A stretch of DNA of 64,000 bases from Sulfuricurvum sp. (GCA_020721585.1 DYMK01000011.1:1-64000); one strand, 5' to 3'; shown: positions 38,293 through 47,697, counted from the first letter of the stretch. Numbers and translations: made by a program. The notes: generated from the letters alone by a model not told the origin.

Positions 38293-39735
38293 ATGGAAAT
38301 ACCACAATCAGCACTGTTTTTAACCAATACTTTGTTTGTTATGACCTTAGGGTGGTACCTTATTACCAATTTGCAATGGTACGATTACCGTATTGAACGG
38401 GTTGTCTTACGGCACCACAAAACATGGTGGCATGGTGTCTATTTCATCCTCCCGTTTATCGCGTACTATGCCATCCAAGACTATTTTTGGCTCTTGTTTT
38501 ACCCCATTATCTTCCCCGCCATTCTATTATGGCACCGTAAACTCGATAAAAAAGTGGTACTCACTTGGAGGGTCAAACGCTTCTTGATTCTTTTGCTCTC
38601 CATCACCCTCTTTTTGAATGTTATGTGTACGTTAAAATTGTGGTGTTCGATCTACAGCGTTTTCTTCCCGCTAGCAGCAAGCTATCTCCTGTCATCGGGT
38701 ATCGAACGCTTTTTATTTGAGACCTATAAACGTCAAGCCAAACACAAAATCGCCTCTATGTCCCAATTGACCATTATCTGTGTCACGGGAAGTTATGGTA
38801 AGACCTCTATGAAAAATTTTATTGCTCAGATACTTGCATCACACTTTAACGTCTATGCCACCCCACGCAGTGTTAATACGTTAGGGGGTATTGTCCGTGA
38901 TGTCAACGAATCGCTTCCAAGTAACACTCACGTCTACATCTGTGAAGCAGGGGCAAGAGAAATAGGGGACATTTACGCCATTGCGCAACTGTTGCATCCC
39001 CAAATTGTCGTAGTGGGAAAAGTGGGACCACAACATCTGGAGTATTTCAAAACACTGAAACGTATCCAACAAACCAAACTCGAAATTGTCCATTCTAATC
39101 GCCTCCAACGTGCTTTTATTCACACCTCTGTGACCAATGAACCCCATGAAAAAGTGACCTTCTTCGGGGATGAAATTCAAAACCTTACAGCAACCCTTGA
39201 AGGAATTGATTTTAATCTTTCCCTTGAGGAGAAAACCTACCCTTTTCACACGGACGTGTTAGGGGGATTCCAAACCATCAACATTACTGCGGCGATTTTG
39301 ATTGCACGGGAATTGGGGATGGAGATTACCGATATTATCAAAGCCGTTAAAAATCTCAAAAGTGTCGAACACCGCTTAGAACGGATCGATGCAGGGGGGA
39401 AAATCATCCTTGATGATGGTTACAATGGAAATATTGATGGGATGCTAGAGGGGATTCGGCTATGCTCTCTCCATCAAGGGCGCAAAGTTATCGTCACCCC
39501 TGGGCTAGTAGAGAGTACCCGTGAACTCAATGGGCAACTCATTCATGCTATCAACGAGGTCTTTGATATTGCCATTATCACCGGATCACTCAATGCTACT
39601 CACTTTGAAGAGGCGTTACGTGTTCCTCAACCAATCTTTTTGGCCGATAAATCTCTCATGGTCAAAACATTGGGAGAAGTGACTGTCGCTGGGGATATTA
39701 TCCTCTTTGCCAACGATGCTCCCAATTTCATCTAA
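38293..39735 (+). CDS. murF: MurF-type Mur ligase with N-terminal membrane domain
   Basis: The Mur ligase core has the ATP loop VTGSYGKTSMKNFI (~160-175), the central EAGAREIGDI and a C-terminal domain with ILDDGYNGN, best matching UDP-MurNAc-tripeptide:D-Ala-D-Ala ligase. The N-terminal ~140 residues hold four or so hydrophobic segments (e.g. LFLTNTLFVMTLGWYLI, FLILLLSITLFLNVM) instead of the soluble UDP-binding domain of E. coli MurF. I recall a similar N-terminal membrane region in Campylobacter MurF. An alternative is a MurT-like or unassigned Mur ligase. It is followed 19 nt later by a HIT gene. Confidence 0.85.
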   Translation: MEIPQSALFLTNTLFVMTLGWYLITNLQWYDYRIERVVLRHHKTWWHGVYFILPFIAYYAIQDYFWLLFYPIIFPAILLWHRKLDKKVVLTWRVKRFLILLLSITLFLNVMCTLKLWCSIYSVFFPLAASYLLSSGIERFLFETYKRQAKHKIASMSQLTIICVTGSYGKTSMKNFIAQILASHFNVYATPRSVNTLGGIVRDVNESLPSNTHVYICEAGAREIGDIYAIAQLLHPQIVVVGKVGPQHLEYFKTLKRIQQTKLEIVHSNRLQRAFIHTSVTNEPHEKVTFFGDEIQNLTATLEGIDFNLSLEEKTYPFHTDVLGGFQTINITAAILIARELGMEITDIIKAVKNLKSVEHRLERIDAGGKIILDDGYNGNIDGMLEGIRLCSLHQGRKVIVTPGLVESTRELNGQLIHAINEVFDIAIITGSLNATHFEEALRVPQPIFLADKSLMVKTLGEVTVAGDIILFANDAPNFI

Positions 39736-39754
39736 CGGTTAGAAGGGATAAACA

Positions 39755-40249
39755 ATGGAAGAGATACTCTACGCTCCATGGCGTACCCAGTATGTGGCGG
39801 GGGAAAGAACAACGGGGTGTGTCTTTTGCACCATTACCCAAACACCGCAAGAGGATGAAGAACACCATGTCCTTCTCCGTACCCAACACTGTTTTGTGGT
39901 GATGAATGCCTATCCCTACACTCCAGGGCATTTTATGATTATCCCCCACCATCATACCGATGCTTTAGAATCGCTAGACCCTGAAGTGTGGCTCCATATC
40001 ACCGCGTTGGCGCAAAAAGGGGTCAGAATGCTCAAAGAATCTTTTGGGGCGCAGGGTGTCAATATTGGGATGAATTTGGGTAAAGCAGGGGGTGCAGGGA
40101 TTGCTGAGCATATCCATCTCCATTTGGTTCCACGATGGGAACGGGATACCAATTTTATCACTTCCATCGCCCAAACGCGGGTCTATTCTACCGATTTTGA
40201 GACCATTTATCGCCGATTAAAAGAGGCCGTCCCCACCTATTTAGCCTAA
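39755..40249 (+). CDS. HIT-family nucleotide hydrolase (Ap4A phosphorylase-like)
   Basis: 164 aa. It begins ILYAPWRTQYV with CVFC, typical of the HIT branch related to Ap4A phosphorylases. It has NAYPYTPGHFMIIP and the catalytic triad in EHIHLHLVPRW. Substrates in this branch are dinucleoside polyphosphates or nucleotide adducts. It follows murF closely and is likely co-transcribed; the pairing of murF with a HIT gene is recalled from other Campylobacterota. Confidence 0.92.
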   Translation: MEEILYAPWRTQYVAGERTTGCVFCTITQTPQEDEEHHVLLRTQHCFVVMNAYPYTPGHFMIIPHHHTDALESLDPEVWLHITALAQKGVRMLKESFGAQGVNIGMNLGKAGGAGIAEHIHLHLVPRWERDTNFITSIAQTRVYSTDFETIYRRLKEAVPTYLA

Positions 40250-40331
40250 TTTTCCCTTTTTGTAGCACTGAAGTTCTATTGTAACTAACTTTTGCTACAC
40301 TAAGCTTCTCAAAACATACAAGGAAATACCC

Positions 40332-41078
40332 ATGAAAAAACAGTTTGTTGGTTCACTTTTAACCGCATTTTTGCTCTCTTCGTCTCTTCACGCTCAACCG
40401 GTTATCTCAGATGAGATTAAACAATTTGCAGCGCAAGCCCTTCAAATTGATTACGATAAAGCCCCTGCGGATATCCAAAAAAAGATTACCGAAGAGTATA
40501 CGCAACGTCTTAAATTGGCGGAAATTTTGGTTGTTAAACTCAAAAAAGACCCGGAATTTGTCCGTGTTTCCCAAACCGTTGCCCTTGATCTATGGTCTAA
40601 ACGGATTGCAGATGCGACAAAACCTTCCGATGCAGACCTAAAAAAAGCGTTTTCCGAGAGCAAAGACCTCAAAATCGCCCCAAGCTATAAACTACGTCAT
40701 ATTATGGTTAACCAAGAAAGTTTAGCCGATGATCTTATCGCTCAGTTGAATCAAAAAACAGGGACAGAAAAAAGTCAACTTTTCACCACTTTAGCCACCT
40801 CTAAAAGTTTGGATCAAACAACCAAACAAAAAGGGGGAGAGTTGGGATGGATTGATGCCAATGCCCTCCCTATGACGGTCAACAATGCCCTCAAAGAAAA
40901 ACAAGTCGGAACCGTCATTAAATTACCCGGTAATGGATCAATGTGGGATGTACTTCTCATTGATGAACTTAAACCTGAACATACCGCAAGTTTTGACGAA
41001 GCCAAAAACTTTTTAACCCACAAAGCACGTCAAAAAGCGATTGAAACCGAAGCCCGAAAACTACTTGGTACCAAATAA
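40332..41078 (+). CDS. Periplasmic parvulin-type peptidyl-prolyl isomerase (PEB4/SurA-like)
   Basis: 248 aa with a signal peptide (FVGSLLTAFLLSSSLHAQ). A helical N-terminal region (~20-110) is followed by a parvulin domain beginning KLRHIMVNQES, with QKGGELGWID in the middle and a C-terminal helix. It resembles Campylobacter PEB4 (Cj0596), a chaperone for outer-membrane proteins. AAGGAAA precedes the ATG. It has its own promoter region (GCTACACT near 40300) and is followed by a weak hairpin. Confidence 0.9.
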   Translation: MKKQFVGSLLTAFLLSSSLHAQPVISDEIKQFAAQALQIDYDKAPADIQKKITEEYTQRLKLAEILVVKLKKDPEFVRVSQTVALDLWSKRIADATKPSDADLKKAFSESKDLKIAPSYKLRHIMVNQESLADDLIAQLNQKTGTEKSQLFTTLATSKSLDQTTKQKGGELGWIDANALPMTVNNALKEKQVGTVIKLPGNGSMWDVLLIDELKPEHTASFDEAKNFLTHKARQKAIETEARKLLGTK

Positions 41079-41089
41079 CTGCACGATCC

Positions 41090-41116
41090 ATCAAGAGAGG
41101 TTATACTTCTCTTGAT
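41090..41116 (+). terminator. Hairpin after the PEB4-like gene
   Basis: Nine-bp arms ATCAAGAGA / TCTCTTGAT with a 9-nt loop, 11 nt after the stop. There is no T-run, so termination is uncertain. Confidence 0.35.
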
Positions 41117-41152
41117 ACACCAAACTTCTATCCCTACCTTTAAGGATATATC

Positions 41153-41662
41153 ATGAAATTTTTTCTCTTTTTAACCGGTTTGCTTTTATCCTCTACCCTC
41201 CTTTTGGCAGAAACTACCAATACCATTGTGAGTGACATTAGCTATGTCAAAGTAACCCATTCTGAACCTATTTATGCCAATGTTAGCCGCACCATTCCCC
41301 GTGAGGTGTGTAGCGATCAACAAGTAGCTGTTCAACAACCCAGTGACAATGGGATCGCTGGGGGAATTTTAGGTGCGGTTGTGGGTGGCGTACTAGGTCA
41401 CCAAGTAGGTGGTGGCAGTGGTAAAGTCGCGGCCACCATTGGGGGAGCTGCGGTAGGAACGATGATGGGTCAAAATGCCACCCGCACCAATGGGCAAATT
41501 GATTATCAAACGGTACGCCAATGCACCACCCAGTACGACACCCAAAATGAGAGTGTTATTACGGGCTATATGAACTACGCCAAATTTAAAGGACGTGATA
41601 TTGCCAAAGCCAGTGATCGCCCCCTCAAAGAGATCAAAGTGACTAGCTCATTTAGTTTTTAA
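41153..41662 (+). CDS. Glycine-zipper 2TM envelope protein
   Basis: 169 aa with a signal peptide (FFLFLTGLLLSSTLLLAE). A central glycine zipper (AGGILGAVVGGVLGHQVGGG and GAAVGTMMGQN, ~67-105) is of the type found in outer-membrane 17-kDa antigen-like proteins. Two cysteines (EVCSDQ and RQCTTQ) flank the zipper and could form a disulfide. There is no lipobox. It is probably an envelope-stress or outer-membrane-associated protein; the function is unknown. RBS AAGGATAT lies upstream; 12 nt separate it from the next gene. Confidence 0.85.
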   Translation: MKFFLFLTGLLLSSTLLLAETTNTIVSDISYVKVTHSEPIYANVSRTIPREVCSDQQVAVQQPSDNGIAGGILGAVVGGVLGHQVGGGSGKVAATIGGAAVGTMMGQNATRTNGQIDYQTVRQCTTQYDTQNESVITGYMNYAKFKGRDIAKASDRPLKEIKVTSSFSF

Positions 41663-41674
41663 AAAGGATCCAAA

Positions 41675-42055
41675 ATGAAAAAAATTGTTAGCGTTCTCCT
41701 CATTACCGCCATTATGACCACAGGAACCCTTTTTGCTCGCGGTGGCTATTATTATGGTGGTGGTGGCTATCATAGGGGAGGTTATTATCATGGGGGATGG
41801 GGTTGGGCTGCGCCCCTCTTTATCGGAGGAGCATTAGGGTATGCGGCTTCTCGCCCTACCGTTGTGTATGAAAGCGCACCCAATATCATCTACACTCAGC
41901 CCCAATCGACCATGGTGATCCAACAAGCGCCTCAAGTGATCCAACAAAGCACCCCTGTTCCCACCAATGGAAACGGAGTTTATGAAGAGCGTTGGGTCTA
42001 TTTTGATGATTGCAAGTGTCAGCGAAAAGTCCTTGTCAATATGCAACAACAATGA
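41675..42055 (+). CDS. Glycine/tyrosine-rich secreted protein of unknown function
   Basis: 126 aa with a signal peptide (IVSVLLITAIMTTGTLFA). The mature N-terminus has GGYYYGGGGYHRGGYYHGG, a hydrophobic glycine-rich stretch (APLFIGGALGYAASR), a Gln-rich linker and a C-terminal CKC motif. It is likely envelope-located. The stop overlaps the tolC start (ATGATG/TGA), which suggests translational coupling to the exporter genes. No precise function can be assigned. Confidence 0.75.
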   Translation: MKKIVSVLLITAIMTTGTLFARGGYYYGGGGYHRGGYYHGGWGWAAPLFIGGALGYAASRPTVVYESAPNIIYTQPQSTMVIQQAPQVIQQSTPVPTNGNGVYEERWVYFDDCKCQRKVLVNMQQQ

Positions 42056-43419
42056 TGCTTTTTCGTCTTTTATCCCCCTTACTGCTAAGTGGATTCCTTT
42101 TTTCCCCTTTGGGGGCGACCGATGACCCTTTTGGGGTGATGAAGCTCTCCCCTATTTCTTGTCCCTCTTTGGATAACACAAAACCTTTAAGCCTCTCTAG
42201 CGCAGTCTCTAGCGCTTTGTGTGCCAATCCCCAAACCCACAGTGCATGGGCAAGCGTCACCTATCAAGAGGCACTTTTAGGGGGATCAAAAGCAGCCTAT
42301 CTCCCCACTGTGACCCTTAATGGTACCGCTTTGAGGAATCATGACACAGGGTATCTCACCACGCAGGGCAACTACACTAAAACCAATGGTAGCCTTGCGC
42401 TTAATTATCTCCTCTACGATTTTGGGAATCGGGATGCCCTCCATGATCAGGCGACGTTTGCCCTCTTCTCTGCCCAAAAAAGTTACGATAATCTCTTTCA
42501 GACCCTCTTTTTTAACACCGTACAAGGGTATTATGCTATTTTTCAAGCGCAAGCCTCCTTGGATGCGTATCTGAGTGCGCAAAACGCTGCCAAAGAATCC
42601 TTAGAAGCGGCGCACATTAAATTAAAAGCTGGGGTCACGATCCCCGCAGACACCCTCCAAGCCCAAGCCGCATACGCCCAAGCCCTCCTCAATCGTGTCA
42701 CAGCAGAACAAACCCTTGCCTTAGCAAAAGGGAATTTTGCCACCCTTTTAGGGTGGAATGCCGATCAATCGTTTACCATCATCCCCCCTGTGGAAACGAC
42801 CCAAAACCCTCTACCCCAAGAGAGTCTCCACGCATTGGTCACTAAAGCTTCACACACACGCCCCGATCTCATCGCCGCACACACCGATGTACAAACCGCC
42901 GATGCTACGTTACGCGCTGCCCGTGCTAGTGGAATGCCCACCCTCTCACTTACCTCTGGATTCAGTGGTATGGATACCGCTATGGCTTCTCCTACGACCA
43001 ATAGCAACGTAGGGGTAGTTCTCTCTGTCCCACTCTTTACGGGGTATGCCATCACCTATAAAATAGCCGCCGCAACCGCACAACGCAGTCTCAAAGAAGC
43101 CCTTGCGGATACCTTGGACAAACAAGTGGCATTAGAGGTCTATACGGCGTATACCAATCTAATGGCTGCCCATACCAAAGAACAATTGACCACCGATTTA
43201 CTCAACAGTGCCAAAGCCTCATACGCCTCCGCGCTTGGACGCTATAAAGCAGGGGTGGGGACGATATTGGATGTTACCACCGCACAATCCCTCCTCTCCA
43301 GTGCGCAACAACAAAAAGTCGCTTCGTTGTATACGCTTGCCATCAGTCGCGTCGCACTCGCAAAAGCACTGGGAAATACTGAGCAAATGAAAGATGAATT
43401 AACAAAGGAAGTACCATGA
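42052..43419 (+). CDS. tolC: TolC-like outer-membrane efflux protein
   Basis: 455 aa with a signal peptide (LFRLLSPLLLSGFLFSPLGA). The two tandem OEP repeats have the usual long-helix patterns (LAQA-type: ALLNRVTAEQTLALAKGNF; SLLSSAQQQKVASLYTLAI). It forms the outer-membrane channel of a tripartite pump with the next three genes. I begin at ATG 42052, where ATGATG overlaps the previous stop; an upstream open frame lacks a signal peptide. Confidence 0.92.
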   Translation: MMLFRLLSPLLLSGFLFSPLGATDDPFGVMKLSPISCPSLDNTKPLSLSSAVSSALCANPQTHSAWASVTYQEALLGGSKAAYLPTVTLNGTALRNHDTGYLTTQGNYTKTNGSLALNYLLYDFGNRDALHDQATFALFSAQKSYDNLFQTLFFNTVQGYYAIFQAQASLDAYLSAQNAAKESLEAAHIKLKAGVTIPADTLQAQAAYAQALLNRVTAEQTLALAKGNFATLLGWNADQSFTIIPPVETTQNPLPQESLHALVTKASHTRPDLIAAHTDVQTADATLRAARASGMPTLSLTSGFSGMDTAMASPTTNSNVGVVLSVPLFTGYAITYKIAAATAQRSLKEALADTLDKQVALEVYTAYTNLMAAHTKEQLTTDLLNSAKASYASALGRYKAGVGTILDVTTAQSLLSSAQQQKVASLYTLAISRVALAKALGNTEQMKDELTKEVP

Positions 43420-44591
43420 ATAAACGTACGGGGATAATTGCTTTTTTACTCCTTCTGATCAGTGTGGGCGGGAGTTGGTGGTATACAGCCCATAAAACCA
43501 AACCTGAAGATCAGTACAAATTTGAGACGGTCGAACAGGGAAAACTCCTTCAAACCGTCTCCGCCAATGGTACCCTTAACCCTGTTAGTTTGGTCAATAT
43601 CGGTACCCAAGTCTCAGGCACCGTCATTCAACTCAAAGCCGATTTTAATGACCATGTCCAAAAAGGGCAAGTATTAGCACTCTTAGACCCATCCCTTTTT
43701 GATGCCCAAATTGCCCAAAGTCGTGCCAATGTTGCCAATGCTACAGCCAGTGTCACCCTCGCCCTTGCCAACGAAAAACGATCCCGTGACCTTTTTAATC
43801 ACGCCTATCTCTCCAGACAAGATTACGATACCAGCGTCCAATCTTTAGCTTCCGCCAAAGCCTCCCTTGCCCTTGCAAAAGCCCAACTGCTCAAAGACCA
43901 AACCAACAAAAATTATTCGGTTATCACTTCTCCCGTTTCCGGGGTAATCATTGACCGTCAAATCGATGTAGGGCAAACCGTCGCGGCCAGTTTTCAAACC
44001 CCGACGCTGTTTAAAATTGCCAAAGACCTCCGTAAAATGCAAATTGATGCCAATTTTGCTGAAGCTGACATTGGGAAAATTCAAGTGGGGCAGCAGGTCA
44101 CCTTTAACGTCGATGCGTTTCCCGAAAAAGCATTCAAAGGATCGGTCAAACAAATACGGATGAATGCCACCACAACAGCCAATGTGGTCACGTATGATAT
44201 TGTCGTCGCGGTGGAAAATCCTGACGAGATGTTATTACCCGGAATGACCGCGTATGTCACCGTGATCGAAGATACCCGTGAAAATGCCCTTCTCATCCCC
44301 AATGCGGCATTGCGTTTTCATCCTACCCCCAAAGATGAAGACGGCAAAAGCAATATCCCTAAAAAATCATCCACCCAAACGCACAATGCCCATACAGGGA
44401 AAGTCTATTGCCTTAGAAACGCTCAAGTGACCAAAATCCCCCTCTCTCTTGGGATCAGTGATGGCAAATACACCGAGATGACTAAGGGTGAACTCAAAGT
44501 GGGAGATCAACTCATTGTGAGTGAAAAAAATCCAAAAAAATCCAAACATGAGGCTGGTGGCAAATCCAAATCCTCCATGAAAATGTTCTGA
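43416..44591 (+). CDS. macA: MacA-like periplasmic adaptor (membrane fusion protein)
   Basis: 391 aa. An N-terminal anchor (RTGIIAFLLLLISVGGSWWY) precedes a biotinyl-lipoyl-like half motif (GTQVSGTVIQLKADF), a long alpha-hairpin (~95-165), a second lipoyl half (SPVSGVIIDRQIDVGQTV) and beta-barrel domains. The lysine/serine-rich C-terminus is unusual but short. It links MacB to TolC. It overlaps both neighbours by 1-4 nt, so tolC, macA, macB-ATPase and permease form one operon. Confidence 0.94.
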   Translation: MNKRTGIIAFLLLLISVGGSWWYTAHKTKPEDQYKFETVEQGKLLQTVSANGTLNPVSLVNIGTQVSGTVIQLKADFNDHVQKGQVLALLDPSLFDAQIAQSRANVANATASVTLALANEKRSRDLFNHAYLSRQDYDTSVQSLASAKASLALAKAQLLKDQTNKNYSVITSPVSGVIIDRQIDVGQTVAASFQTPTLFKIAKDLRKMQIDANFAEADIGKIQVGQQVTFNVDAFPEKAFKGSVKQIRMNATTTANVVTYDIVVAVENPDEMLLPGMTAYVTVIEDTRENALLIPNAALRFHPTPKDEDGKSNIPKKSSTQTHNAHTGKVYCLRNAQVTKIPLSLGISDGKYTEMTKGELKVGDQLIVSEKNPKKSKHEAGGKSKSSMKMF

Positions 44592-45310
44592 TGCTATCCC
44601 AAGAGAGCGTTATCGACATTCAACATCTCACCAAAGCGTATCACACCATCGCCGGAGAGGTTCCCGTCCTCAAAGGGATTCATCTCACCGTACGACGTGG
44701 TGATTTTATCGCCATTATGGGGGCATCGGGTTCGGGAAAATCGACCCTCATGAATATCTTGGGGTGTTTGGATTCCCAAAGCGAAGGGCGCTATCTCCTT
44801 AATGGCATCGATGTCAAAAGCTTGGATCGGGATGCGTTGGCGACGTTTCGTAATACGACGTTGGGCTTTGTCTTCCAAGGGTTTAATCTCCTCCCCCGTA
44901 TGTCGGTCATCGATAACGTCGCCTTGCCCCTTGTCTATGCGGGTGTTCCCAAAGAGGAGCGATACGCACGCGCCCAAGCAATGTTGACCAAAGTGGGCTT
45001 AGCGCAGCACGCTTCCCATCGTCCCAACCAAATTTCAGGGGGACAACAACAACGCGTTGCCATCGCTCGTGCTTTGATTAATCGCCCTACCCTCCTTTTG
45101 GCGGATGAACCTACGGGAAATTTGGATACCCATACCAGTCATGAAATTATGACCTTATTTTCGGATCTAAACGAAAAAGAGGGGATTACGATTCTCTTGG
45201 TCACCCACGAAAATGACATTGCCCAATACGCCCAAACCATCGTCCATGTCCACGATGGAAAAATCGATCGTATCGAACCCACCCAACGGATGAAAGGTCA
45301 AACGTCATGA
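44591..45310 (+). CDS. MacB/LolD-type ABC transporter ATPase
   Basis: 239 aa. Walker A is [12 protein letters not shown]; the Q-loop [13 protein letters not shown], signature [14 protein letters not shown], Walker [12 protein letters not shown] and H-loop VTHE are all intact. It is the cytoplasmic ATPase of a MacB-type mechanotransmission exporter. Here it is a separate protein, whereas E. coli MacB carries ATPase and permease in one chain. It ends in ATGA with the permease. Confidence 0.95.
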   Translation: MLSQESVIDIQHLTKAYHTIAGEVPVLKGIHLTVRRGDFIAIMGASGSGKSTLMNILGCLDSQSEGRYLLNGIDVKSLDRDALATFRNTTLGFVFQGFNLLPRMSVIDNVALPLVYAGVPKEERYARAQAMLTKVGLAQHASHRPNQISGGQQQRVAIARALINRPTLLLADEPTGNLDTHTSHEIMTLFSDLNEKEGITILLVTHENDIAQYAQTIVHVHDGKIDRIEPTQRMKGQTS

Positions 45311-46527
45311 TAGGATCCATGCTCTACGAAGCGTTAAGTGCAATGATCGCCAATCGGATGCGTTCGTTTTTAACCATGTTGGGGATGATGATCGGCGTGG
45401 CGGCGGTCATTGTGATGTCCGCCATTGGGACGGGGGCGCAAGCAGCCATTCACGAATCGATCGCCTCTATGGGGAGCAATCTTTTCATCATCCTTTCAGG
45501 TTCCACGACCGCAGGAGGAGCGCGTATGGGAAGCGGTGCTACCCCAACTTTGACTATTGCGGATGCCCAAGCCATTGCCGATCTTCCCGCGATTGCCACC
45601 GTTGCCCCCAATGCCCCCGGAACGGCTCAAGTGATCTATGGCTCCAACAACTGGAGTACCACCATCATGGGTTCTACCCCTGATATGCTTACCATACGCA
45701 ATTGGGAGCTTGAATCGGGGTATCCCTTTAGCGATACCGATGTTCGGGGAGCGACGCGAGTAGCATTGATCGGGCAAACGGTCGCCCAAAACCTCTTTGG
45801 AGACGAAGACCCTGTAGGAAAAATTGTCCGGATCAAACAAGGTCCTTACCAAATCGTCGGAGTCTTAGCGACCAAAGGACAAAGCTTGGATGGACGAGAC
45901 CAAGACGATACCATCATCGTCCCTGTGACCACTGCACAACGCAAACTCTTTGGGTCGCAATTTCAAGGGACGGTCAAGATGATCATGGCGCAAGCCATTT
46001 CCGCTGAGGAGATGGACAATGCCGAAGAACAAATGACCCAACTGCTTCACCAACGTCACCACATTCGTGAGGGAGATGATGATGATTTTTCGATCCGAAA
46101 TTTGGCAGCGATGGCAGCTTCAGCAGCCGATACCGCCAAAATCATGTCATTGATGCTGGGGGCAATTGCCTCTATCTCTTTGCTGGTCGGGGGGATTGGG
46201 ATTATGAACATCATGCTGGTCTCCGTCACCGAACGAACCCGTGAGATTGGGATTCGTATTGCTATTGGGGCGCACGAGAGGGATATTTTGCTCCAATTTT
46301 TACTTGAAGCGTTGATGATTTCTTTGATAGGAAGCTTTATGGGGATTCTTCTGGGGGTTGTGGGGGCATTGATCGCTGAGGCATTTTTGCCCATGAAAGT
46401 AATTTTTACCGCCCAATCGATCTTGACTGCCTTTGGGGTAGCTGCCACGGTGGGGATATTTTTTGGATTCTACCCTGCGAAAAAAGCGGCAAAAATGGAA
46501 CCCATCGAGGCATTACGGTATCAATAG
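45307..46527 (+). CDS. MacB-type ABC permease (FtsX superfamily)
   Basis: 406 aa with one N-terminal membrane helix (LTMLGMMIGVAAVIVMSAIG), a periplasmic MacB_PCD domain (~45-260), then three helices (SLLVGGIGIMNIML, MISLIGSFMGILLGV, AFGVAATVGIFFGFYPA) and the ending MEPIEALRY typical of MacB. It couples ATP hydrolysis to substrate movement through MacA and TolC. The substrate is not readable (macrolides, peptides or lipids in related systems). Confidence 0.94.
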   Translation: MIGSMLYEALSAMIANRMRSFLTMLGMMIGVAAVIVMSAIGTGAQAAIHESIASMGSNLFIILSGSTTAGGARMGSGATPTLTIADAQAIADLPAIATVAPNAPGTAQVIYGSNNWSTTIMGSTPDMLTIRNWELESGYPFSDTDVRGATRVALIGQTVAQNLFGDEDPVGKIVRIKQGPYQIVGVLATKGQSLDGRDQDDTIIVPVTTAQRKLFGSQFQGTVKMIMAQAISAEEMDNAEEQMTQLLHQRHHIREGDDDDFSIRNLAAMAASAADTAKIMSLMLGAIASISLLVGGIGIMNIMLVSVTERTREIGIRIAIGAHERDILLQFLLEALMISLIGSFMGILLGVVGALIAEAFLPMKVIFTAQSILTAFGVAATVGIFFGFYPAKKAAKMEPIEALRYQ

Positions 46528-46673
46528 CAGCCCTGCATGGTTCTAATTCCAAAGCCTTTGAAAAGCGTACTGAAATTCAACTATCTTTGCGGTCATCGAA
46601 ACTATTTTTTCCTCTCAGTTTTTTAGCTTCATTGGTATAAAATACCACATAAAAATTTATTCTAAGGTAAACA
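46528..46673. other. AT-rich junction before accessory nuclease gene
   Basis: No gene. Base composition shifts from the GC-richer exporter operon to AT-rich DNA. TATAAA near 46637 (GGTATAAAATACC) is a plausible -10 for the nuclease gene. Confidence 0.4.
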
Positions 46674-47651
46674 ATGGCAATTTTTAGATGCAATAAGTGT
46701 GGTTATTTACGGGAAGTTCCCAACGAATACATACAAAAAAGTTTTACGTGTCCAAATTGCAAGGAACCAGTCATAATATATGAAACGATAAAATTTGTTT
46801 CTCATGTCCTTGAACAGTATTTTTTACAAACAAAAAACTTACAAAAATACCAAAATCAATCTCAAGATTCTGTAGAAAAAAAAGAAACTATTTTTGACAA
46901 TGTTGATATTTATCATACCAATACACTCACGAACGAAATACAATATCGTTTTGCTGTTCAATGGTTTGAGAAACGAAAAATTACGGTTGAAGTGAATAAA
47001 AAATCCTTAGATACAACAGGCTTTTTTGATGAAGTTGCACTTGCATTGGGAAAAGATTTTGACTTATTAAAAGAAGTCGTCGAAAAAATTAAAAATGCCC
47101 AAAAGCGGGGGTATGTTGATATATCATTCCATCTTAAGAAAAAAAGTCAAGACGAGATTAAAAAAATAACTACTTTTTGTCGAGATTTGCATTCCTATTT
47201 TTTTCTTTCAAAATATTTTTACCAAAAAGAAGAAAAAATTATTCGTTTAAAAATTCAAACTATCCCGGCGATTGTGAATTTTTTTAACGGCGAATGGATG
47301 GAATGGCTCATTTTCATCCAAATATTAGAATTTTGTCAAACAAAAAAAATTTCGTTCTCCTGTTTGCGTAATGCACGTATTACATTTCCGAACAAAGATT
47401 TACATGAAGTGGACATTTTCTTTTTACTCAACGGATCAATTCCTGTGTATATTGAATGCAAATCAGGAGAATTCCGCCCAGATATTGACAAATATATGAC
47501 ATTACGCAAAAGAGTGGATATTGATAAAAAGAATTTTTTAATTTGCGCTCTTGGACTGACTCAAAAAGAGTGTGATGGATTAAGTGGTATGTTTGGATTA
47601 ACTTTCGTTAATGAAAAAAACATTTTGCAACATATTGAAACAATCATATAA
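46674..47651 (+). CDS. Zinc-ribbon protein with C-terminal PD-(D/E)xK nuclease domain (DUF1887/Card1-like)
   Basis: 325 aa, strongly AT-rich. The N-terminal zinc ribbon has CNKCG and CPNC (Cys6, 9, 26, 29). A middle region (~75-200) of mixed helices and strands is not recognised. The C-terminal ~120 residues read GEWMEWLIF (Glu210), then HEVDIFF (Glu245/Asp247) and YIECKSG (Glu261, Lys263). This order of GxWxE, ExD and ECK matches the restriction-like nuclease domain at the C-terminus of DUF1887/Card1/Can2 proteins. No CARF-type sensor is evident; the ribbon and middle region would be the sensor. A defence role is inference from domain and AT-rich context. Confidence 0.75.
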   Translation: MAIFRCNKCGYLREVPNEYIQKSFTCPNCKEPVIIYETIKFVSHVLEQYFLQTKNLQKYQNQSQDSVEKKETIFDNVDIYHTNTLTNEIQYRFAVQWFEKRKITVEVNKKSLDTTGFFDEVALALGKDFDLLKEVVEKIKNAQKRGYVDISFHLKKKSQDEIKKITTFCRDLHSYFFLSKYFYQKEEKIIRLKIQTIPAIVNFFNGEWMEWLIFIQILEFCQTKKISFSCLRNARITFPNKDLHEVDIFFLLNGSIPVYIECKSGEFRPDIDKYMTLRKRVDIDKKNFLICALGLTQKECDGLSGMFGLTFVNEKNILQHIETII

Positions 47652-47697
47652 CGCCAATTCAAACAATAAGTACAACGATGGTAATCAAGTCACCAAT

